Position numbers and translations under genes: made by a program
Notes under the pieces: model-generated
Seen by the model: the letters and a program-made list of their open reading frames with translations, nothing else
The model's database searches: none
What the model was told of the DNA's origin: nothing
NCBI GenBank assembly: GCA_938028585.1
Contig: CALIZH010000199.1
Location: 1 to 5,150 of the forward strand
DNA from: an uncultured Actinomyces sp.
GTDB lineage: Bacteria; Actinomycetota; Actinomycetes; Actinomycetales; Actinomycetaceae
Length of the DNA: 5,150 nucleotides
Direction: 5' to 3'
In this document: in pieces, positions 1 to 5,087 of the stretch
How positions within the stretch are numbered: the stretch's first letter is position 1
Layout of the letters: every line of letters starts with the position of its first letter

Positions 1-12
1 AATAAAGAAGCC

Positions 13-558
13 CTATTCATCCTCCTCAGGCGTCCACTCAAGATCAACCCACTGAGTCAGGAGCGGACGAGCATCCGGCCGCAAATAACACTCCAACACG
101 TCTAGAGGCGAAAACTCAACAACATACGACAACGCCGAAAGAAGATAATCTTCCCATGTCTTACATGAGAAAAATACACCTTCACTATTTCGTATACCCA
201 CAAACCCATGCCAAGGCTTTGAATCCACCGGAACCAACGACCATCCCGGACGCATAGACAAACTACGAACAAGACGAAGAGGCTGAAACCCTAACCTTTT
301 ACGAAGAGGATTCCCATAGCACAGAGTTAAACAATGCTCCATCACACGCAAACTACTCGACTGAAAAACAGGTCCCCTGATATTGCCGCGCTCATACTCG
401 TAATAGGCGAACAAACCCTCCTTGCAGTGCACTACCTCCGGTTCAGAGACCATCTCCCTGGGAAAGAACTCCAAATAACCATCCTTCCCCAGATCACCCA
501 CCACGTCACATCCCCAGACCTCATGCATCACCTGACCAAGACGCTCACTAAAATCCAA
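13..558 (-). CDS. Immunity-like protein D, paralogue of gene A (possible Imm61-type)
   Basis: This 181-residue soluble protein has no signal peptide or membrane segment. It is a clear paralogue of the protein at 1910-2440: both begin MDF..RL..V....WG, share YGN.LR.R.GF in the middle (about residues 81-91), and match at 24 of 28 positions in the C-terminal stretch from LSYVVEFSPLDVLECYL to LLTQW. The likely role is cytoplasmic neutralisation of a TNT-like toxin, inferred because its start lies inside the 3' end of a TNT-like remnant. The length and the pattern of a mid-protein YG..LR.R..P segment plus a late LS.....S.....YL block resemble what I remember of Imm61-type proteins; that family name is tentative. 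The start is TTG at 558, chosen over an ATG at 528 because it aligns with the ATG of gene A and both follow the same GGAGGTG site. The C-terminus is more acidic than in A. Base composition is AT-richer than in the metabolic genes to the right. Confidence 0.75.
   Translation of the reverse strand: MDFSERLGQVMHEVWGCDVVGDLGKDGYLEFFPREMVSEPEVVHCKEGLFAYYEYERGNIRGPVFQSSSLRVMEHCLTLCYGNPLRKRLGFQPLRLVRSLSMRPGWSLVPVDSKPWHGFVGIRNSEGVFFSCKTWEDYLLSALSYVVEFSPLDVLECYLRPDARPLLTQWVDLEWTPEEDE
81..120. repeat. Dispersed direct repeat, copy 1 (in gene D)
   Basis: Forty bases encoding the conserved SPLDVLECYLR region of gene D match 35 of 40 positions in 1963-2002 in gene A, in direct orientation. It is the best-conserved nucleotide stretch I found between the paralogues and probably reflects duplication plus strong protein constraint. 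Confidence 0.7.
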
Positions 559-775
559 CAGGCACCTCCGCCCCTTTTAGAACGCCAGCTTCAATCAGTT
601 CTGATATTTTCATGGGTCGTCCGGTTTGATCAAGGACTCGCAGCTGGCGTACCTCACCTCACTCGCTTTCCCACGATGCAGCAATCCCGTGCTCAATCTG
701 CCAGCCCTCAGGCATATGACCGGTAAACACATACTGATAGTAAGGTTCATACACTAAAGCTGGTGCAAGCCCACG
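548..775 (-). pseudogene. TNT-like toxin C-terminal remnant, 5'-truncated with internal stop
   Basis: Translating the minus strand from 775 gives RGLAPALVYEPYYQY, which aligns without a gap to RCLAITDVHSPYYAY in the intact TNT-like protein B (its residues 77-91). The similarity continues through a P....I..G..A segment, an R-Q/E-[LV]-R strand, and a final helix (ELIEAGVLKG versus ECVELGILKG), ending at TAG 548-550. An in-frame TGA at 659-661 interrupts the frame, and an in-frame TAG (776-778) lies just before the homology begins. Everything equivalent to the first 76 residues of B is missing. The family is the NAD+ glycohydrolase toxin domain TNT of CpnT. This copy keeps a glutamine (RQL) where B has glutamate, at the place where the catalytic glutamine of TNT is expected. 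Its end overlaps gene D by 11 bases, the usual toxin-then-immunity order. It looks like a decayed toxin tail whose immunity gene survived. Confidence 0.7.
560..569 (-). promoter_or_regulatory. Ribosome binding site deciding the TTG start of gene D
   Basis: On the minus strand this reads GGAGGTGCCT. The GGAGGTG core (563-569) lies four bases before the TTG at 558. The same ten bases precede the ATG of the paralogue at 2440 with identical spacing, which supports the non-ATG start. The site is embedded in the last codons of the toxin-tail remnant. Confidence 0.7.
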
Positions 776-800
776 CTACAACCACGCCCCCACAATCTCA

Positions 801-829
801 AAATTCAAAAGAAGGTCCAGAAAACCTTC
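801..829 (-). terminator. Second (weaker) terminator hairpin downstream of gene C
   Basis: A 6-bp perfect stem (811-816 pairing with 824-829) with a 7-base loop is followed on the minus strand by TTTTGAATTT. It lies just beyond a stronger hairpin, so the two could act in tandem. The short, not very GC-rich stem makes this the less certain one. Confidence 0.4.
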
Positions 830-837
830 ACAAGACG

Positions 838-876
838 AAAAGCAGCCGGATGAACTCAACATGTCCACCCGGCTGC
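838..876 (-). terminator. Rho-independent terminator after immunity gene C
   Basis: On the minus strand GCAGCCGG (869-876) pairs with CCGGCTGC (842-849). The stem extends inward by six more pairs, GTGGAC with GTTCAT, using two G-U pairs. The result is a 14-bp stem with a 7-base loop, followed immediately by TTTTCGTCTT. It begins 22 bases after the stop of gene C and would end the A-B-C transcript. A small CTCGA/TCGAG inverted repeat (883-895) sits between the stop and this hairpin. Confidence 0.65.
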
Positions 877-898
877 CTCGGCCTCGAAAATCGAGAAA

Positions 899-1423
899 CT
901 AACTATGGCGAACCCAATTCCGCAAGGCACCACCATCTTCAGACATATACGCATCAAGGAGTATCTGCGAATCAAGGGTCGCAATATGCGCAAACTTAGT
1001 GAGTTCTCGGTGGGTGGGGAACATTGTGCGCACGGTGAAAGGCAGGACTTTTCCACCCAGTTCAAGCCCTCCAACCCAAGGAAAGAACTGCGAATACACG
1101 TAAGGATGAGCAACGGGATCAGAATCAACCTGCGGAATGATGATCGGATCCCAACCTAGATAACTACGGGCGAACTCGCCCACGTGGATAATCGCGCCCT
1201 TCACTGTCCAGTCCTCGAAAGGCGAAGCAACGAAAGTCGAGCGATCCTCCCAGCGCTCACTGGGACCGTATTTGTAGAGCAAAGTGCCCTGATCATCGTG
1301 CTCGGTCCACAAGTTATGCCAGTAAATACCGCTATCCCACGTCAGTGCAATACCAGTGCCGCGATTCATCCAGAAAGCGCCAGAGGATTTAGCAAATTCA
1401 ATCAGTTGACTGGTAGTACTCAT
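899..1423 (-). CDS. Probable immunity protein C for the TNT-like toxin B
   Basis: This is a soluble 174-residue protein rich in aromatic residues (many Trp, Tyr and Phe), without a signal peptide or membrane segment. Its ATG overlaps the stop of toxin-like gene B in an ATGA (1420-1423), so translation is probably coupled and the two proteins made together. That arrangement and the size are typical of a toxin's cognate immunity protein, acting in the cytoplasm by binding the toxin. The overall layout loosely follows proteins A and D: a tryptophan-containing N-terminal part, a G...RS.LG.P segment near residues 86-94, an HP.Y segment, and a late helix pair followed by L..Y...DG. A distant shared fold (possibly Imm61-type) is therefore plausible, but identity is low and I do not claim the family. 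The upstream site (AAGGGACGG) is weak, which also fits coupling. Tandem terminators follow. Confidence 0.65.
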   Translation of the reverse strand: MSTTSQLIEFAKSSGAFWMNRGTGIALTWDSGIYWHNLWTEHDDQGTLLYKYGPSERWEDRSTFVASPFEDWTVKGAIIHVGEFARSYLGWDPIIIPQVDSDPVAHPYVYSQFFPWVGGLELGGKVLPFTVRTMFPTHRELTKFAHIATLDSQILLDAYMSEDGGALRNWVRHS

Positions 1424-1860
1424 GACAGAGACCGTCCCTTCAAGATTCCCAGTTCAACGCACTCGGCGACCGTCAAAAGTTCGCCACCGTAGATGAAACG
1501 CACTTCCCGCGCGCCACCTTTCGCACCGAAGTTCGGTGCAGTCACTCCGGTCACGATCAACGCGTACACGGGAAGCTTCGCAATCGTGTACGCGTAGTAG
1601 GGCGAGTGGACATCGGTGATTGCCAGGCAGCGCTGCTGGAAAGAATAGGGCTTGCCATTGGGATCAACCTGCCACACGCGCGAAAGATAGGGGTAGCCGA
1701 TCATGTCGACCATATCGCCAAACTTAGAGGTGTAGGCCTCCAGGCTGGTGAACTGCTCAATGCTGGAACGCACCAGTGAAGAACTGACTTCTTCACTATC
1801 CATTAACCAACGCCAAGGACCCTGCGGTTCCTTAGGCTCTGGAGTCATCGTTGAATCCAT
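1420..1860 (-). CDS. Stand-alone TNT-like toxin domain B (putative NAD(P)+ glycohydrolase)
   Basis: The 146-residue product resembles the TNT domain of mycobacterial CpnT, which kills by hydrolysing NAD+. Visible matches in order are: SKFG (45-48) like the D-R-F-G element; GYPYLS (55-60); GKPYSFQQR (69-77) like the G.PY..R element before the core; PYYAY (87-91) where PYH.Y.V is usual; LPV....V.G..AP.FG..GG (96-116), the hallmark strand and loop; and a last helix VAECVELGILKG. Two positions differ from what I expect in active TNT: the histidine of PYH is Tyr89, and the glutamine after GGG.Q is Glu119. Activity may therefore be altered. Typical TNT proteins carry long N-terminal delivery regions; none is present, only an acidic, proline-rich 30-residue leader. 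The ATG at 1860 is preferred over GTG at 1869 because AGGTGA sits five bases before it. It follows gene A by 49 bp and overlaps gene C by four bases. Confidence 0.7.
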   Translation of the reverse strand: MDSTMTPEPKEPQGPWRWLMDSEEVSSSLVRSSIEQFTSLEAYTSKFGDMVDMIGYPYLSRVWQVDPNGKPYSFQQRCLAITDVHSPYYAYTIAKLPVYALIVTGVTAPNFGAKGGAREVRFIYGGELLTVAECVELGILKGRSLS

Positions 1861-1865
1861 GTATT

Positions 1866-1871
1866 TCACCT
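1866..1871 (-). promoter_or_regulatory. Ribosome binding site for toxin-like gene B
   Basis: The minus strand reads AGGTGA followed by five bases and ATG at 1860. The GTG at 1869, which would add three residues, lies within this site and is therefore an unlikely start. Confidence 0.55.
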
Positions 1872-1909
1872 TTCCGTGAGCTGCTTCCCATCATATGCCA
1901 CGAAACATG

Positions 1910-2440
1910 TCATCCTGCGGGCTTCAAAAGCCACTGCGTTAAAAGCGGCGCCGCATCCTCACGCAAGTAACACTCCAACACATCCAAAGGCGAATACTCA
2001 ACCACGTGAGAAAGACCTGCGAGCAGGCGAAAATCGCTGGTTTCGCACGGATAGAAGTTCGCATCGTCTGAGCGAATTCCAAGGTAATCATGTCGAAGCG
2101 AAGAACCCGTGTGAACCATTGCCCACCCCGGATGGATCGAAGCGCTGTCTCCCAGTGTCAATTTGGGAAAACCGTATCGACTGCGCAGAGAGTTTCCATA
2201 GTACTGAAGTACACAGTGGTCGAAAACATCCCGATTAGTCGTCTGGAACAGAGCAGCACCTCTAGACTCACGCTCGCAGTAGTAGAAGGAATATTTTTCC
2301 TCTTGATAATCGGCCTCTTCGTGGGGAGCAGCAGAAACCCCAGCATTGAAGACGACCCCACCGGCAGCGGCGAAGCTCCCAGTAACCTTCATACCCCAGG
2401 CATCATAAAGCACCTCGGCGAGGCGATCAGCAAAGTCCAT
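1910..2440 (-). CDS. Immunity-like protein A, paralogue of gene D (possible Imm61-type)
   Basis: This is a 176-residue soluble protein, rich in acidic residues, with no signal or membrane segment. It shares the start MDF..RL..V....WG, the segment YGNSLRSRYGFPKL (about 81-94), a Y-L-G-I-R strand, and the C-terminal block LSHVVEYSPLDVLECYL..DA.PLLTQW with protein D. The predicted role is protection from a TNT-like toxin, inferred from paralogy to D and from its place directly upstream of toxin-like gene B. It is not necessarily B's cognate partner, because gene C fits that place better. The ATG at 2440 follows GGAGGTG by four bases. As the first gene after the FAH terminator it needs a promoter in 2441-2590; I found no convincing -35/-10 pair there. 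A short open frame (2427-2519) overlapping its start may be a trace of a lost toxin tail. The Imm61 label rests on remembered pattern and is tentative. Confidence 0.72.
   Translation of the reverse strand: MDFADRLAEVLYDAWGMKVTGSFAAAGGVVFNAGVSAAPHEEADYQEEKYSFYYCERESRGAALFQTTNRDVFDHCVLQYYGNSLRSRYGFPKLTLGDSASIHPGWAMVHTGSSLRHDYLGIRSDDANFYPCETSDFRLLAGLSHVVEYSPLDVLECYLREDAAPLLTQWLLKPAG
1963..2002. repeat. Dispersed direct repeat, copy 2 (in gene A)
   Basis: This is the partner of the repeat at 81-120, with 35 of 40 matching bases and the same orientation, about 1.9 kb away. Recombination between the copies would fuse A and D and remove toxin B, gene C and the toxin remnant. Confidence 0.7.
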
Positions 2441-2441
2441 T

Positions 2442-2451
2442 AGGCACCTCC
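2442..2451 (-). promoter_or_regulatory. Ribosome binding site of gene A, identical to that of gene D
   Basis: The minus strand reads GGAGGTGCCT, with GGAGGTG (2445-2451) four bases before the ATG. The ten-base block is identical before gene D, indicating that the duplicated unit includes the ribosome site. Confidence 0.75.
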
Positions 2452-2590
2452 TCAGGCATCCTTGTCTTCGCCGAAACGTAGCATCTTTTGAATCCGCTCA
2501 AACCCGACAAAGCTGCCATGCTTTTACGCTACATCCACAGAGCGACTCTCTACCAAATTTCAACAGATTTGACGTCACAATGTGGTCATC

Positions 2591-2628
2591 AAAAACCTTG
2601 GGGTGGCCGTGTTAAGCGGCCACCCCAA
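2591..2628 (-). terminator. Strong rho-independent terminator after the FAH-family gene
   Basis: A perfect 12-bp GC-rich stem (TTGGGGTGGCCG at 2598-2609 with its complement at 2617-2628) encloses a 7-base loop. It is followed on the minus strand by GGTTTTTG. No T-run exists on the plus side, so it works in one direction, 25 bases after the FAH-family stop codon. It separates the metabolic operon from the toxin/immunity array. Confidence 0.9.
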
Positions 2629-2653
2629 AGAAAACTACGAGTAGAAATAATTG

Positions 2654-3421
2654 CTACATCGCCAGGTTTGTGAGCGTCCCAATTCCCGCGACTTCAACCT
2701 CGACGCGCTCACCGTGCTTGAGCGGTCCGCCGGCCGGAGTACCGGTCAAAATGACATCTCCGGGAAGAAGCGTGCAGATCCCCGACACATAGGAAACAAT
2801 CCGCGCAACGGAATATCCCATTTGAGAAGTACTTCCGCTCCCTCGTTCTTCCCCATTCACGCGGACCGAGATTTCGGCATTATCGGGATCAAAATCCCCA
2901 CCAACAGTGATCCACGGACCCAGCGGGCACGCGGTATCCCAACTCTTCGCGCGACCAAGTGCTCCCCCGTCATCGCGAGCTGCATCCGCAGCGGTCAGGT
3001 CATTCGCGCAGGTGTAACCCAAGATCACAGAAGAAGCATCTTCAACACTGACATCCTTGGCCAGCGTCTTGATGACCACGGCAAGCTCGGCCTCGTAAAA
3101 GACTTCCTGTCCCCAGGAAGGAAAGACAATCGGATCATCCGGGCCAATAACTGCGGTATTCGGCTTGAAGAAGACGGAGGGACGCGCAGGGTCCTCACTG
3201 CGCTGCTCGCCAGGTGCCGGGTAGTTTCCGCCCAGACCAATGACTTTCGACCGCGGGATCACCGGAGAAAGCAAGCGAACTTCATCCAGTTCAAAGATCT
3301 GGCCAGAGGGCTCGACCGGCGAAAACAAAGGATCGCCCTTCAAACCAACAATCCGGGTCGATTCATCTTCCAAAGCTCCGTAGTGAATAGAGCTTCCTTG
3401 CGAGAAACGAGCAATGCGCAT
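2654..3421 (-). CDS. Fumarylacetoacetate hydrolase (FAH) family protein
   Basis: This cytoplasmic metal-dependent enzyme has 255 residues, the usual length for the FAHD1/acylpyruvase/HpcE-like group, which cleaves, decarboxylates or isomerises small 2-oxo acids. Family marks in order are: KVIGLGGNY (59-67), PSVFFKPNTAVIGP (81-94), YEAEL with the paired metal ligands Glu110 and Glu112, GYTCANDLTAAD with ligand Asp141, AKSWDTACPLGPW with the active-site lysine Lys159, and PGDVILTGTPAG (220-231). The layout matches actinobacterial relatives such as M. tuberculosis Rv2993c as I recall it. One oddity is that the usual NY.DH..E lid motif reads NYPAPGEQ here, so the lid histidine and glutamate are not in their normal places. 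The ATG at 3421 follows AGGAGGT by five bases. It lies 27 bp after the symporter gene, probably in one operon, and is followed by a strong terminator. The exact substrate cannot be told. Confidence 0.92.
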   Translation of the reverse strand: MRIARFSQGSSIHYGALEDESTRIVGLKGDPLFSPVEPSGQIFELDEVRLLSPVIPRSKVIGLGGNYPAPGEQRSEDPARPSVFFKPNTAVIGPDDPIVFPSWGQEVFYEAELAVVIKTLAKDVSVEDASSVILGYTCANDLTAADAARDDGGALGRAKSWDTACPLGPWITVGGDFDPDNAEISVRVNGEERGSGSTSQMGYSVARIVSYVSGICTLLPGDVILTGTPAGGPLKHGERVEVEVAGIGTLTNLAM

Positions 3422-3448
3422 CGCGACCTCCTAAGTGTTGCCTGTAGC

Positions 3449-4927
3449 CTAACGCGAAGCGGGTTCTGCAGCCCAAATATCACCGGGAAGGTCGCCCGGA
3501 AGAAGGTCATTACCCTGCGCAACGAAGACAGGATCTGCGATGCCTCGACGACGCTGGGCCTCGTAGTCGCGAAGAGCACCCAGGCCCCACGGAGCAAGGA
3601 CAATCAAGGCGACCAAGTTCGTCAAGGTCATAATGGCCATCGCGATATCGACGGAATTCCATACAAGATCCAAAGTTGTCAACGAACCGATCACGACCGA
3701 GGCAACGGAGATCACTCGAACAGTCCAAGTCGCAGCCTTTGACTTCACGACAAAGGACAGATTGATTTCGGAATAGACGTAGGCCGCAATGATCGACGAG
3801 TATGCAAGCACGAAGATCAGAATCGACATCGGCATGATCGTCCACTGCCCCAGTTGGTCGGCCACAGCAAGTGTCGTGAGGTTCGCGGGGTTTGCCTCGG
3901 GGTTCGACCAGACCTTTTCGCCGGCAATCAAGATGACGAAAGCGGTTGCGGTACACACGATGATCGTGTCAACGAAAACGCCCAGCGACTGGATGAGACC
4001 CTGACGAACAGGGTGAGCGACGGTGGCGGTTGCAGCAGCATTGGGAGCAGTACCCTGACCGGCCTCGTTCGAGAAGAGGCCGCGCTTCGTACCGTTGATG
4101 ACCGCGGCGAGGATTCCACCACCCAAGCCCGCAAGGGTCGGTTGCGGAGCGAAAGCCGCGGCGAAGATCTGACCGATGACAGCGCCGAACTTAGGCAGGT
4201 TCATTACGCAGATCACCGCAACCATGATGACGTAGACGGTGGCCATGATCGGCGCCATCCACTCGGTCACGCGAGCGACGGTCTTAATTCCGCCGAAGAT
4301 CACCATTGCGGAGAACACAAAGAGAAGCGCAGCGATGACCAGGTGTGCGCTGGACAGGCCTCCCAATCCCGCGATCGGTTCACGGGCCGAGGGGCTCAAA
4401 GCGGAGAGGAGGGTCGAAGCAATGGCGTTGGATTGCACAGAAGTGATGACGAATGCGCAGGTCACAACGGTGATGATGGCGAAAATGCTGGCCAGAATCT
4501 TATTCTTCATACCGCGGGCAATGTAGTACGCGGGACCGCCGCGGAAGGTTCCGTCAGCGGAGCGAACCTTAAAGACCTGGGCGAGCGTGGCCTCGAAGAA
4601 GGCGGTCGCCATGCCGACGATGGCAACGACCCACATCCAGAAGATTGCACCCGGGCCACCCACGAGAAGAGCAACGGCCACGCCGAAAACGTTACCGACA
4701 CCCACGCGCGCAGCCAGCGAGATCGTGAAGGCTTGGAAGGACGAAATTCCACCCTTTGCGCCACCTCGGGAGCCAGAGATCGATCGGATCATCTCGGGGA
4801 ATTGGCGAATTTGCATGAATCGCGAGCGCAGAGTCAAGTACAGACCGGTTCCGATGAGGACCCACACTGTGATGTGCAGGGTAATCCAGTCAGCAATGTT
4901 TTGGATGGACTGTGCGAGGTTCGCCAT
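3449..4927 (-). CDS. AGCS-family sodium:alanine/glycine symporter
   Basis: This integral membrane protein of 492 residues is within the usual AGCS length and imports alanine or glycine with sodium. It has about ten to eleven hydrophobic segments, the first near residues 17-33. Hallmarks are ARVGVGNVFGVAVALLVGGP (73-92) followed by FWMWVVA, RGGPAYYI (129-136), TKRGLFSNEAGQGTAPNAA (280-298; the NEAGQG.APN.AA family signature), and HPVRQGLIQSLGVFVDT (305-321). The tail after about residue 447 is hydrophilic and cytoplasmic. The start is ATG at 4927, with TTGGAG six bases upstream. The frame stays open to 5089, but that would add 54 unrelated residues with no membrane character and collide with the divergent gene. 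Pairing with an FAH-family enzyme 27 bp downstream suggests joint uptake and use of a small acid or amino acid; that link is inference. Confidence 0.95.
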   Translation of the reverse strand: MANLAQSIQNIADWITLHITVWVLIGTGLYLTLRSRFMQIRQFPEMIRSISGSRGGAKGGISSFQAFTISLAARVGVGNVFGVAVALLVGGPGAIFWMWVVAIVGMATAFFEATLAQVFKVRSADGTFRGGPAYYIARGMKNKILASIFAIITVVTCAFVITSVQSNAIASTLLSALSPSAREPIAGLGGLSSAHLVIAALLFVFSAMVIFGGIKTVARVTEWMAPIMATVYVIMVAVICVMNLPKFGAVIGQIFAAAFAPQPTLAGLGGGILAAVINGTKRGLFSNEAGQGTAPNAAATATVAHPVRQGLIQSLGVFVDTIIVCTATAFVILIAGEKVWSNPEANPANLTTLAVADQLGQWTIMPMSILIFVLAYSSIIAAYVYSEINLSFVVKSKAATWTVRVISVASVVIGSLTTLDLVWNSVDIAMAIMTLTNLVALIVLAPWGLGALRDYEAQRRRGIADPVFVAQGNDLLPGDLPGDIWAAEPASR

Positions 4928-5087
4928 TCGTTTCTCCAATACGTACGAGGCCGTGGTGCGCGGGCGCGCCAGTGCGCGGTGGCCGAGCGGGTGGTGTGTG
5001 CCCAGCAGTTTACAGGTCTTTACGCATTTTCTTTGAACGCGGCCGAAAACTGGACGCAAATGAGGGGACGTCTGGGAAGATAGAAAC
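4928..5087. promoter_or_regulatory. Divergent intergenic region between symporter and plus-strand gene
   Basis: This 160-bp space separates two divergent starts and must hold both promoters. The half next to the symporter is very GC-rich, with a GGCGCGCC palindrome (4963-4970) and a direct repeat GTGCGCGG (4956-4963 and 4972-4979). The half near 5007-5048 is AT-richer. A minus-strand TAAACT (5007-5012) is a possible but weak -10. No convincing -35/-10 pair or known operator was found. Confidence 0.35.

Noticed and set aside
776..862. A 28-residue minus-strand open frame (MLSSSGCFSS...) ending just before the toxin remnant
   Set aside because: It overlaps the strong terminator hairpin and shows no TNT-like motif. 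Its alignment with the remnant's frame across the TAG at 776-778 looks accidental.
1860..1869. GTG at 1869 as the start of toxin-like gene B
   Set aside because: The GTG lies within the AGGTGA ribosome site that is correctly spaced for the ATG at 1860.
2591..2628. The perfect inverted repeat as an attachment site or a transposon end
   Set aside because: Stem, short loop, T-run and position right after a stop codon fit a terminator. No transposase, integrase or target duplication is present.
2651..3742. A 363-codon open frame on the plus strand
   Set aside because: It lies antisense to the FAH-family gene and the end of the symporter gene, both strongly supported by motifs and ribosome sites. 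Its translation is rich in Arg, Ser, Asn and Asp without domain features, as expected of a shadow frame.
4956..4979. Direct repeat GTGCGCGG and palindrome GGCGCGCC as a regulator binding site
   Set aside because: Short GC-only repeats in a GC-rich stretch are easily due to chance, and no known operator pattern was recognised.
3854..5083. A 409-codon open frame on the plus strand
   Set aside because: It is antisense to the symporter. The hydrophilic His/Asp/Gly-rich translation is the mirror of membrane-segment codons, and no ribosome site or family motif is seen.
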